A program made the translations under genes and the position numbers. Positions 51,234 to 63,419 of a stretch of DNA of 64,000 bases are shown one piece after another. The stretch spans positions 372,001-436,000 of the forward strand of contig JAPYKE020000537.1 in NCBI GenBank assembly GCA_028554795.2, given 5' to 3'. Under the pieces are notes generated by a model. It worked only from the letters and a program-made list of their open reading frames with translations. It did not search any database and had not been told where the DNA came from. Positions within the stretch are counted from its first letter, which is position 1; each line of letters begins with the position of its first letter. This DNA comes from Sinohyriopsis cumingii (Eukaryota; Mollusca; Bivalvia; Unionida; Unionidae).

Positions 51234-51259
<26 letters not shown>
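51221..51259. repeat. Microsatellite 1, unit 10: 13 triplets, one CAT-type interruption
   Basis: Same as unit 9. Confidence 0.95.
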
Positions 51260-51264
<5 letters not shown>

Positions 51265-51382
51265 TCGCACTAAATCCAGAGAAGGAAGAAAGAGTAACTT
51301 TCGAATGAATACAGGTAGAAGGAAAATGATGGTTATGTTGCATAGAGACACGAAATGAATTGTTTTCGTTTTATATTTTCAG

Positions 51383-51415
51383 AGAGTTGGGAGCGCGTTC
51401 TGGTCGATTGGCTCG
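51383..51415 (+). other. Candidate micro-exon, unit 10 (B allele)
   Basis: Identical to unit 9 with both splice signals. Confidence 0.38.
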
Positions 51416-52135
51416 GTAAGTTCCAATGTATCCTCAGCATTTAAGAATTATTTATGCTTGGTCATATTTTGATTTGCTTGGCTGGCGACTGTTCTACTTG
51501 AAACCTTGATCAAAACACCCTCTCTGTTAAAATGTCAAAATTCTAAATGTCAATCATATCATATCAAACTTAAAGAAACAGAATTGTGATTTTAGTCTTT
51601 GTACTGATTTCTAAACGGAACATCTCTCTGATAAAGTAAAAAACACAAATATTGCTAATACTGCTAATACAGCTACAGCAACTTATACTGCTACTAATCC
51701 TGCTACTATTAAAATAACACATAAATAAATGAATATACACACAAAAAATTAGACCATGAACCAAAAAAGTATCGTAGGAATTGAGATTTGGCTTTCAGCA
51801 TTAACTATATGCCTCGAGTACTGGAAGAATGTTAAGTCATATTCATTGTGATTAGGGCCTTTTACTAGCTGAAAAATGTAGACGCTCTCAATTAGTTGGC
51901 TCCTTCACGGATAGAAAAATAGAAATGGGAGCCAAGAGAATTGTCCTTTAATTTATAACCATTATAAATGTAACATTACATTCACTGACAGATATACCGT
52001 TAACTCTGCACTGATCAAAGGTGTAACAAAACAACGATATTTTCACCAAATGAATATATTTCTGGCGCACGTAATATGAACAAATGTACTCAGTTGAACC
52101 ATATAACAACAGTAGTAATAATACTAAAAGTAGTT

Positions 52136-52137
<2 letters not shown>

Positions 52138-52173
<36 letters not shown>
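52138..52173. repeat. Microsatellite 2, unit 10: (AAT)12
   Basis: Pure run. Confidence 0.95.
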
Positions 52174-52176
<3 letters not shown>

Positions 52177-52611
52177 GTTGATGAGGTCTTAAACGCAAAA
52201 GAAGATAAAATATCAGACGAAGCAGAAGCAACAAATACTACTATTTTGTCCAGAATAAAGACAAAAGATTGCTCAGGTATACAAGGTTCGAGGGTTGCCC
52301 AGCAATGGAACATATAAATATACACACATAGATAAATTATAAAACATGGCTAGGTTCAAGGATGTATGTCAAATTCACAGTGACATTTGAGTTTTAATAG
52401 TAATAAGAATAAGCATTCTTTATTTCAGACAGAATAATTCATAGATTTAAATTAAAATATGATATAAAAGAAAAGTATTGTCAACATAAAAGATTATATT
52501 TATATCTTATGTACAAGTATAAAGATACAAGGACAACAATGAATTGTGCCCTAAATGGTTACAAATAAAATTTAGTAGTACATATAAACAGAAACATGTT
52601 CCTTCTGCTAA

Positions 52612-53264
52612 GGTGGCGCTCACCAGATAATATGTACTTTTGAGAGAGTGACGTATGTAAGGTGAAGTAGTTCACATTTAAAACATGCACAGTGTAGAGA
52701 ATGTTTGCATACCTCTATGCTACATTAATGTAAAGTGGATGATATTTCTTTTGGATATTGTACTTTTGGAAATTTGACATGATTTAAGCACACTGCTAAC
52801 TAAAATGACTGCTCCCTTGTGTTAAAAAAATCAGTCTGAATTAGTCTAAAGTACTCTATACATAGCAGCTATTAAAATAGGGAAATTGAAATTTGCGAGA
52901 CTAGACAATACCAGCTTCTAAAAGTGCAATGAATGAATTACCAAATATATAAAATGTAAAAAAAGTTATCGGCTCTTTTTTATACAATTTACCTCTGAAG
53001 TTCAGGAAGTGAAAATGACCAAGTAGAGCTAGCACTTTTTTGAAAGGTGCACATTTGAAGTAAGGCCAAGCTGTATACTCTATAACCCATAGTACACCCA
53101 TCAATCATACACCAAAATAAAGGGAATTAAAGGTTCTTTGCATTATACCTAAGATATACAAGGTCTTTTTTAAATAGCCAGTAGAACCAGTGAGGAAAGC
53201 CGGGGACATTCTTTTTCTTTAAAATCCTAACCCTATGCAAAATGCGAAACTGTTTAGCGCCACC
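52612..53264. mobile_element. MITE, unit 10 (653 bp)
   Basis: Same ends and TAA duplications. Carries acctctatg near 52.71 kb, shared with unit 11 only. Confidence 0.88.
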
Positions 53265-53351
53265 TAAATTATGAAACGTTAAAAGAATGCCATAATTCCG
53301 AAGAGATTTCCATATTCTGATTTTACTATTTGATATTCTTGTCATCATTGA

Positions 53352-53672
53352 GTGTTTGTGAATGTTTTGGTTTTTTAATGTAGCTTTAACAATTTTGCAG
53401 TCATATCGCTTCGATGTTTGCGGTGTGATAGTTTATAGTGATGTCTAGCAATGGGGCATCATGCCGCAGACATGTAATATGATGTCCCACCAAGATACAT
53501 TTTCCTGACACCAAGCCGACCAGTCATAACACTAACCAATTAATGTTGGGCGCCAAGCAAGGCAGCTGTTAGGTTCATCATTGTAAGTCTTTGGTATGAC
53601 TCGGCCGGGTATCGATCACAAAACCTCCCGCAATCGAGGCAGACCTTATAATCGCTAATCCTCTGGAGCGGT
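53352..53672 (-). mobile_element. tRNA-derived SINE, unit 10
   Basis: 321 bp, one private change near 53.58 kb (tcatcattg). Confidence 0.87.
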
Positions 53673-54347
53673 CTGTAATCATAGAGAATACGCTCCTTAT
53701 TATTACTTCATCAAAACTGAATACATTTTAATTTACAAACACGTTGGAGGCACTGTTCCATCTAGGAAGGTCTAATAGCAAAATAAAAGTATTATTAAGA
53801 TCAATAACTGGTTTTCGTATCACATATTTGTTACAGTCTGTCCATAGAGGAGCAGAATACATTGTGCAGCAATCAGATTTGAATACTATCATTTTGATAT
53901 ATAAGGAACAATTCTTCAGTTTGCGTCGATGCATCCTTTTTTGAGTGCACAAACATCTGTAATGCCTCATCAAATTTTCATTATCTGACCAATTGGATTT
54001 TAAATAAAGGCCCAAATATGTATAACTGTTGAAATACGTTAGAAAATTGCCGTTAAAATGTACAGGAGGAGGAGGAGATAGTAATTGGAAAGAAGTTGAA
54101 AGAACGAACATGCATGCTGATTTTTGTGTATTACAGACGTAATCATTCTTTAATGCGTATTGTTCACATATCTTTAATAATATCCTTTAATCTGCGATTA
54201 AAGGACTTATTAATGACATTTCATCAGTAAGACTACAATTGTTAAGAAACAACACATTTGGTGGCAGACCTAATGCCACATAACACTGACCCAGTTCACG
54301 ATTTAACTCGTATATGGATATGTTAAATAACAAAGGGTAAGTACTCG

Positions 54348-54374
54348 CCCCCACCCCAACCCCCACCTTACCCC
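54348..54374 (-). other. G-quadruplex-prone tract, unit 10
   Basis: Unchanged C-runs. Confidence 0.75.
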
Positions 54375-55814
54375 ACTGGTTACATGGAATGCACTGGATA
54401 TTACACTTCTCCATTTGACATAGTACAACCGTTTGCAATACCAATTAACTAAAGTATGAACTATGTAGACAGGTATTTTAGTATCAGTGAATGTTTCAAA
54501 GAGTATATAATGACTAAGTCTATGAAATGCCCTACTAGCATCTAAAAAGCAAACAAACACTGATTCCATGTTCTTTTTAAATAATAATTAACAGTTTCCT
54601 TAAATGCATATAGGCACAAATCTGCAGATTGTCTTTTTTCTTAAAAACCTAACTGATTACCAGAGATTGTGACTTCACATCTTTGCAGGATGATGAGTTC
54701 AAATATCTTTGAAATAATATTAGTTAAGTGATATAGGTCTACATATACGTTTTGTCCTTCAGGTTACCAATTTTGCTTTTTAGTAGCGGTCTAATCGTAG
54801 ATTTTGTGAAATCAGCTGGAATCACGTTACGTACGAAGATATCATTAAATGAAATCATCAAAAGCACATGAAGTCTAGTATTTGAAAATTTAAAATGTTC
54901 CACATGTAACAGAATCTGATCCTGGACATTTACCTCGTTTTTTGTCTTTGTTATTGCACATTGGATCTCAAATAGTGTGATTACCTCAACGCAAGAAAAA
55001 TGCTGAAAGAACACGCTTCTTATTTGGTTTTTAACACTTTAGTAAGTCTATTAAATGATTTTTCTATATGTCACGTGTATTATTTTGACCATAGTTCCCA
55101 TCAATGCAAATTGGTAGTTTATTGGAAGTTGTGGTATTTGGTTTTACAATATAAAGTTATTGCTTATATGCATTTTGTGTTGAAAAGTTGCCCTCTTGCC
55201 AGCCATGTCACCCTATTATGTTTCTTCCTTGCTAACATTGTTATCAACTTGCCAACTATATTGCTTCTTTTTCAACAAAGTTGCCATGTCGATAACTATG
55301 CGGCTATTCGGCCATCCATGTTGCCTATTTAGCTACACACACTGCCATACTGCCAGGTATGCTACCATACTGCCAGCCAGAAATAAACTAAATTGGTTAG
55401 AGTATTATATTGGATAAATGGTGACAAGAATATTCAAGCTCCAACATCCGATGAATGGTATTAAGGTATACAAATAAACAGTACAAATAATGGCAAATAT
55501 GTCTAAATATAAGTTGCCTTTAAGTTTCTGCTTCGATATGATTTTTCAACGGTATCTAAAGAACACGAACCATTTTTACAAGCCAAACACAGTAGAATTG
55601 ACCATATGTTAATATGAAAAATAAAATTTAGAATGGATCAACCATGCGAGATTTTCAAAGTATGGATTTCAATGCAAATAGAACAAAGTAAAATATACAA
55701 GCATTCAACCATATGAATAAAACAAACAACCTCTTTTAAGTAGGTACTACGTGACAAGATCTGAGTATCACTTTGCCAATATGTATCCTATGAAACGTAA
55801 ATATCCAAGTGCAA

Positions 55815-55866
55815 GGCCGAGGAGTGTAGTACCAGTGCACGGCCGAGGAGTATAGTCCCAGTGCAC
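55815..55866. repeat. 26-bp tandem duplication, unit 11
   Basis: Same as unit 9. Confidence 0.93.
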
Positions 55867-57237
55867 TTCATAAACTATGGCTATGTAGCTGATAAGGACA
55901 GACACTAAGAAACACCTATTGTTCGCTTAATGTTAGTCCAGGTTGAAAAATAACCAAACGCGCCTACTCTAAGTAACGATATATACACCTATGATCGCAC
56001 TTACTTATAATAAATCAAATGTATCACTAAGAAGGTATTATTTCTTACCTTATTCCGTGAGCCATACTGATATAGTTTTGTTGTATAAGATACAACGTCA
56101 TAGTTATTCAGAAAATGGTTAGAACATACCTTTGTAAACTTTCCGAAGACTCCAGCATCAATAAATATATAAATGGTGAGGTATTTGAAAAAATGTTCAA
56201 ATTATTTGAGAATAAACTACGAATGGTATATTAACCAGCAACACACATAAGGTGAGAATAAAAATGGGAGATAATATTGAACTTATGAATTTTTTCAACG
56301 TTCAATTACCTCTTGAAATGAAAAGTTGCACTATCACACAAAACACGTATTATGTTTTGAAGTATTTCATATTGGTTATTGTATGATTTCGATGTATCGT
56401 GCTATATGTTCATATGAAATCAACTCGCAGATTATTCGATTCTCTTAATTACTTTGACAATGTTGCTCCAGACTAATGTCAAAGAAATAACACAGAATGA
56501 TTTTCTTCTGCATAGCCTTAGAATAACGCATATCAGAACTGTGGTTTAAGTGTTAACCGCTTGAAATGAATGTCATATATGACTATTTTCAGTTCATCTA
56601 GAGCAAAATAAAACTACTCTACCTAATAAAATGAATCTCAAAAGTCAGGTCTGTTTTGTTCTTCTAATCTACCATTAGGTAACTAAAGTTAAAGGATCAA
56701 AATACTCATTCAATTTTCATGTTATAAATTTATATAGATTATTATCCTATGGTGTATAGTAAAGAACTACATTTAGAATATTCCAAAATGGTGAATGAGA
56801 AAAGGGAAGAGGTTATTTTATATGGGATGAAAAATTAAAATTCCTATTAATACATTGTGTTTCTGATGAATCTTTAAACATAAAATCACGAAAGTATTTT
56901 CAAAAAGAATTATATATTAATAAACATATCATAAGGATATTAAGACTGTCATCACATATTTCTTGTACAGCTTAATGCACATAACATATTGAAAACATTT
57001 AAAGCTAATTGGAAATTCTGAAATAAGAACCTGTGATTCCTATATAGGCTTTCACAATGATGGGAAGCTGGATATTGTTGAATTAACATAGGTTTATTAC
57101 TTTGTTATAAAGTTCTAACTTACATGCAACATATTACTGACTATTTGCATTTCAAACCTAGGCAAAGGAACTGCACACAACTACATGTACCGACATTAAA
57201 ATCCAATTGTCATCTTTTCAAAAAAGAAAACATATGC

Positions 57238-57273
57238 AATAATAATAATCATAATAATAATAATAATAATAAT
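57238..57273. repeat. Microsatellite 1, unit 11: 12 triplets, one CAT-type interruption
   Basis: One triplet shorter than units 9 and 10. Confidence 0.95.
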
Positions 57274-57396
57274 AAAAATCGCACTAAATCCAGAGAAGGA
57301 AGAAAGAGTAACTTTCGAATGAATACAGGTAGAAGGAAAATGATGGTTATGTTGCATAGAGACACGAAATGAATTGTTTTCGTTTTATATTTTCAG

Positions 57397-57429
57397 AGAG
57401 TTGGGAGCGCGTTCTGGTCGATTGGCTCG
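57397..57429 (+). other. Candidate micro-exon, unit 11 (B allele)
   Basis: Identical to unit 9. Confidence 0.38.
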
Positions 57430-58149
57430 GTAAGTTCCAATGTATCCTCAGCATTTAAGAATTATTTATGCTTGGTCATATTTTGATTTGCTTGGCTGGC
57501 GACTGTTCTACTTGAAACCTTGATCAAAACACCCTCTCTGTTAAAATGTCAAAATTCTAAATGTCAATCATATCATATCAAACTTAAAGAAACAGAATTG
57601 TGATTTTAGTCTTTGTACTGATTTCTAAACGGAACATCTCTCTGATAAAGTAAAAAACATAAATATTGCTAATACTGCTAATACAGCTACAGCTACTTAT
57701 ACTGCTACTAATCCTGCTACTATTAAAATAACACATAAATAAATGAATATACACACAAAAAATTAGACCATGAACCAAAAAAGTATCGTAGGAATTGAGA
57801 TTTGGCTTTCAGCATTAACTATATGCCTCGAGTACTGGAAGAATGTTAAGTCATATTCATTGTGATTAGGGCCTTTTACTAGCTGAAAAATGTAGACGCT
57901 CTCAATTAGTTGGCTCCTTCACGGATAGAAAAATAGAAATGGGAGCCAAGAGAATTGTCCTTTAATTTATAACCATTATAAATGTAACATTACATTCACT
58001 GACAGATATACCGTTAACTCTGCACTGATCAAAGGTGTAACAAAACAACGATATTTTCACCAAATGAATATATTTCTGGCGCACGTAATATGAACAAATG
58101 TACTCAGATGAACCATATAACAACAGTAGTAATAATACTAAAAGTAGTT

Positions 58150-58151
<2 letters not shown>

Positions 58152-58178
<27 letters not shown>
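58152..58178. repeat. Microsatellite 2, unit 11: (AAT)9
   Basis: Pure run. Confidence 0.95.
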
Positions 58179-58181
<3 letters not shown>

Positions 58182-58616
58182 GTTGATGAGGTCTTAAACG
58201 CAAAAGAAGATAAAATATCAGACGAAGCAGAAGCAACAAATACTACTATTTTGTCCAGAATAAAGACAAAAGATTGCTCAGGTATACAAGGTTCGAGGGT
58301 TGCCCCGCAATGGAACATATAAATATACACACATAGATAAATTATAAAACATGGCTAGGTTCAAGGATGTATGTCAAATTCACAGTGACATTTGAGTTTT
58401 AATAGTAATAAGAATAAGCATTCTTTATTTCAGACAGAATAATTCATAGATTTAAATTAAAATATGATATAAAAGAAAAGTATTGTCAACATAAAAGATT
58501 ATATTTATATCTTATGTACAAGTATAAAGATACAAGGACAACAATGAATTGTGCCCTAAATTGTTACAAATAAAATTTAGTAGTACATATAAACAGAAAC
58601 ATGTTCCTTCTGCTAA

Positions 58617-59269
58617 GGTGGCGCTCACCAGATAATATGTACTTTTGAGAGAGTGACGTATGTAAGGTGAAGTAGTTCACATTTAAAACATGCACAGTGT
58701 AGAGAATGTTTGCATACCTCTATGCTACATTAATGTAAAGTGGATGATATTTCTTTTGGATATTGTACTTTTGGAAATTTGACATGATTTAAGCACACTG
58801 CTAACTAAAATGACTGCTCCCTTGTGTTAAAAAAATCAGTCTGAATTAGTCTAAAGTACTCTATACATAGCAGCTATTAAAATAGGGAAATTGAACTTTG
58901 CGAGACTAGACAATACCAGCTTCTAAAAGTGCAATGAATGAATTACCAAATATATAAAATGTAAAAAAAGTTATCGGCTCTTTTTTATACAATTTACCTC
59001 TGAAGTTCAGGAAGTGAAAATGACCAAGTAGAGCTAGCACTTTTTTGAAAGGTGCACATTTGAAGTAAGGCCAAGCTGTATACTCTATAACCCATAGTAC
59101 ACCCATCAATCATACACCAAAATAAAGGGAATTAAAGGTTCTTTGCATTATACCTAAGATATACAAGGTCTTTTTTAAATAGCCAGTATAACCAGTGAGG
59201 AAAGCCGGGGACATTATTTTTCTTTAAAATCCTAACCCTATGCAAAATGCGAAACTGTTTAGCGCCACC
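58617..59269. mobile_element. MITE, unit 11 (653 bp)
   Basis: Same ends and TAA duplications, with a few private substitutions (for example gaactttgcg near 58.89 kb). Confidence 0.88.
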
Positions 59270-59356
59270 TAAATTATGAAACGTTAAAAGAATGCCATAA
59301 TTCCGAAGAGATTTCCATATTCTGATTTTACTATTTGATATTCTTGTCATCATTGA

Positions 59357-59677
59357 GTGTTTGTGAATGTTTTGGTTTTTTAATGTAGCTTTAACAATTT
59401 TGCAGTCATATCGCTTCGATGTTTGCGGTGTGATAGTTTATAGTGATGTCTAGCAATGGGGCATCATGCCGCAGACATGTAATATGATGTCCCACCAAGA
59501 TACATTTTCCTGACACCAAGCCGACCAGTCATAACACTAACCAATTAATGTTGGGCGCCAAGCAAGGCAGCTGTTAGGTTCATCTTTGTAAGTCTTTGGT
59601 ATGACTCGGCCGGGTATCGATCACAAAACCTCCCGCAATCGAGGCAGACCTTATAATCGCTAATCCTCTGGAGCGGT
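59357..59677 (-). mobile_element. tRNA-derived SINE, unit 11
   Basis: 321-bp type B copy. Confidence 0.87.
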
Positions 59678-60353
59678 CTGTAATCATAGAGAATACGCTC
59701 CTTATTATTACTTCATCAAAACTGAATACATTTTAATTTACAAACACGTTGGAGGCACTGTTCCATCTAGGAAGGTCTAATAGCAAAATAAAAGTATTAT
59801 TAAGATTAATAACTGGTTTTCGTATCACATATTTGTTACAGTCTGTCCATAGAGGAGCAGAATACAATTGTGCAGCAATCAGATTTGAATACTATCATTT
59901 TGATATATAAGGAACAATTCTTCAGTTTGCGTCGATGCATCCTTTTTTGAGTGCACAAACATCTGTAATGCCTCATCAAATTTTCATTATCTGACCAATT
60001 GGATTTTAAATAAAGGCCCAAATATGTATAACTGTTGAAATACGTTAGAAAATTGCCGTTAAAATGTACAGGAGGAGGAGGAGATAGTAATTGGAAAGAA
60101 GTTGAAAGAACGAACATGCATGCTGATTTTTGTGTATTACAGACGTAATCATTCTTTAATGCGTATTGTTCACATATCTTTAATAATATCCTTTAATCTG
60201 CGATTAAAGGACTTATTAATGACATTTCATCAGTAAGACTACAATTGTTAAGAAACAACACATTTGGTGGGCAGACCTAATGCCACATAACACTGACCCA
60301 GTTCACGATTTAACTCGTTATGGATATGTTAAATAACAAAGGGTAAGTACTCG

Positions 60354-60380
60354 CCCCCACCCCAACCCCCACCTTACCCC
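60354..60380 (-). other. G-quadruplex-prone tract, unit 11
   Basis: Unchanged C-runs although indels surround it. Confidence 0.75.
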
Positions 60381-61816
60381 ACTGGTTACATGGAATGCAC
60401 TGGATATTACACTTCTCCATTTGACATAGTACAACCGTTTGCAATACCAATTAACTAAAGTATGAACTATGTAGACAGGTATTTTAGTATCAGTGAATGT
60501 TTCAAAGAGTATATAATGACTAAGTCTATGAAATGCCCTACTAGCATCTAAAAATCAAACAAACACTGATTCCATGTTCTAAATAATAATTAACAGTTTC
60601 CTTAAATGCATATAGGCCACAAATCTGCAGATTGTCTTTTTTCTTAAAAACCTAACTGATTACCAGAGATTGTGACTTCACATCTTTGCAGGATGATGAG
60701 TTCAAATATCTTTGAAATAATATTAGTTAAGTGATATAGGTCTACATATACGTTTTGTCCTTCAGGTTACCAATTTTGCTTTTTAGTAGCGGTCTAATCG
60801 TAGATTTTGTGAAATCAGCTGGAATCACGTTACGTACGAAGATATCATTAAATGAATCATCAAAAGCACATGAAGTCTAGTATTTGAAAATTTAAAATGT
60901 TCCACATGTAACAGAATCTGATCCTGGACATTTACCTCGTTTTTTGTCTTTGTTATTGCACATTGGATCTCAAATAGTGTGATTACCTCAACGCAAGAAA
61001 AATGCTGAAAGAACACGCTTCTTATTTGGTTTTTAACACTTTAGTAAGTCTATTAAATGATTTTTCTATATGTCACGTGTATTATTTTGACCATAGTTCC
61101 CATCAATGCAAATTGGTAGTTTATTGGAAGTTGTGGTATTTGGTTTTACAATATAAAGTTATTGCTTATATGCATTTTGTGTTGAAAAGTTGCCCTCTTG
61201 CCAGCCATGTCACCCTATTATGTTTCTTCCTTGCTAACATTGTTATCAACTTGCCAACTATATTGCTTCTTTTTCAACAAAGTTGCCATGTCGATAACTA
61301 TGCGGCTATTCGGCCATCCATGTTGCCTATTTAGCTACACACACTGCCATACTGCCAGGTATGCTACCATACTGCCAGCCAGAAATAAACTAAATTGGTT
61401 AGAGCATTATATCGGATAAATGGTGACAAGAATATTCAAGCTCCAACATCCGATGAATGGTATTAAGGTATACAAATAAACAGTACAAATAATGGCAAAT
61501 ATGTCTAAATATAAGTTGCCTTTAAGTTTCTGCTTCGATATGATTTTTCAACGGTATCTAAAGAACACGAACCATTTTTACAAGCCAAACACAGTAGAAT
61601 TGACCATATGTTAATATGAAAAATAAAATTTAGAATGGATCAACCATGCGAGATTTTCAAAGTATGGATTTCAATGCAAATAGAACAAAGTAAAATATAC
61701 AAGCATTCAACCATATGAATAAAACAAACAACCTCTTTTAAGTAGGTACTACGTGACAAGATCTGAGTATCACTTTGCCAATATGCATCCTATGAAACGT
61801 AAATATCCAAGTGCAA

Positions 61817-61868
61817 GGCCGAGGAGTGTAGTACCAGTGCACGGCCGAGGAGTATAGTCCCAGTGCAC
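61817..61868. repeat. 26-bp tandem duplication, unit 12
   Basis: Same as unit 9. Confidence 0.93.
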
Positions 61869-63239
61869 TTCATAAACTATGGCTATGTAGCTGATAAGGA
61901 CAGACACTAAGAAACACCTATTGTTCGCTTAATGTTAGTCCAGGTTGAAAAATAACCAAACGCGCCTACTCTAAGTAACGATATATACACCTATGATCGC
62001 ACTTACTTATAATAAATCAAATGTATCACTAAGAAGGTATTATTTCTTACCTTATTCCGTGAGCCATACTGATATAGTTTTGTTGTATAAGATACAACGT
62101 CATAGTTATTCAGAAAATGGTTAGAACATACCTTTGTAAACTTTCCGAAGACTCCAGCATCAATAAATATATAAATGGTGAGGTATTTGAAAAAATGTTC
62201 AAATCATTTGAGAATAAACTACGAATGGTATATTAACCAGCAACACACATAAGGTGAGAATAAAAATGGGAGATAATATTGAACTTATGAATTTTTTCAA
62301 CGTTCAATTACCTCTTGAAATGAAAAGTTGCACTATCACACAAAACACGTATTATGTTTTGAAGTATTTCATATTGGTTATTGTATGATTTCGATTTATC
62401 GTGCTATATGTTCATATGAAATCAACTCGCAGATTATTCGATTCTCTTAATTACTTTGACAATGTTGCTCCAGACTAATGTCAAAGAAATAACACAGAAT
62501 GATTTTCTTCTGCATAGCCTTAGAATAACGCATATCAGAACTGTGGTTTAAGTGTTAACCGCTTGAAATGAATGTCATATATGACTATTTTCAGTTCATC
62601 TAGAGCAAAATAAAACTACTCTACCTAATAAAATGAATCTCAAAAGTCAGGTCTGTTTTGTTCTTCTAATCTACCATTAGGTAACTAAAGTTAAAGGATC
62701 AAAATACTCATTCAATTTTCATGTTATAAATTTATATAGATTATTATCCTATGGTGTATAGTAAAGAACTACATTTAGAATATTCCAAAATGGTGAATGA
62801 GAAAAGGGAAGAGGTTATTTTATATGGGATGAAAAATTAAAATTCCTATTAATACATTGTGTTTCTGATGAATCTTTAAACATAAAATCACGAAAGTATT
62901 TTCAAAAAGAATTATATATTAATAAACATATCATAAGGATATTAAGACTGTCATCACATATTTCTTGTACAGCTTAATGCACATAACATATTGAAAACAT
63001 TTAAAGCTAATTGGAAATTCTGAAATAAGAACCTGTGATTCCTATATAGGCTTTCACAATGATGGGAAGCTGGATATTGTTGAATTGACATAGGTTTATT
63101 ACTTTGTTATAAAGTTCTAACTTACAGGCAACATATTACTGACTATTTGCATTTCAAACCTAGGCAAAGGAACTGCACACAACTACATGTACCGACATTA
63201 AAATCCAATTGTCATCTTTTCAAAAAAGAAAACATATGC

Positions 63240-63263
63240 AATAATAATAATAATAATAATAAT
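63240..63263. repeat. Microsatellite 1, unit 12: (AAT)8
   Basis: Uninterrupted and the same length as unit 8, unlike units 9-11. Confidence 0.95.
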
Positions 63264-63386
63264 AAAAATCGCACTAAATCCAGAGAAGGAAGAAAGAGTA
63301 ACTTTCGAATGAATACAGGTAGAAGGAAAATGATGGTTATGTTGCATAGAGACACGAAATGAATTGTTTTCGTTTTATGTTTTCAG

Positions 63387-63419
63387 AGAGTTGGGAGCGC
63401 GTTCTGGTCGATTGGCTCG
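63387..63419 (+). other. Candidate micro-exon, unit 12 (B allele)
   Basis: Island identical to unit 9. The preceding tract reads atgttttcag as in unit 8. Confidence 0.38.

Larger units (their letters stand above)
52485..55004 (-). pseudogene. LINE RT pseudogene, unit 10
   Basis: As unit 9 with an added 4-bp T insertion near 54.575 kb. C-terminal piece at 53728-54111. Confidence 0.87.
49037..55054. repeat. Tandem array unit 10 (type B, 6018 bp)
   Basis: Near-copy of unit 9. Private changes include one extra T near 49.72 kb and a 4-bp T insertion near 54.575 kb inside the LINE remnant. Confidence 0.97.
58490..61006 (-). pseudogene. LINE RT pseudogene, unit 11 (extra small indels)
   Basis: Further broken relative to units 8-10: an extra A near 59.865 kb shortens the C-terminal frame to 59836-60117, an extra G near 60.271 kb and a lost TA near 60.319 kb shift the thumb-side frame, and an extra C near 60.618 kb and a lost A near 60.856 kb break the N-terminal piece. 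Confidence 0.87.
55055..61056. repeat. Tandem array unit 11 (type B, 6002 bp)
   Basis: Type B. It pairs with unit 12 at several sites (aaaaacata near 57.65 kb, acagctactt near 57.69 kb). Its LINE portion has at least five private one- or two-base indels between 59.86 and 60.86 kb. Confidence 0.97.
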
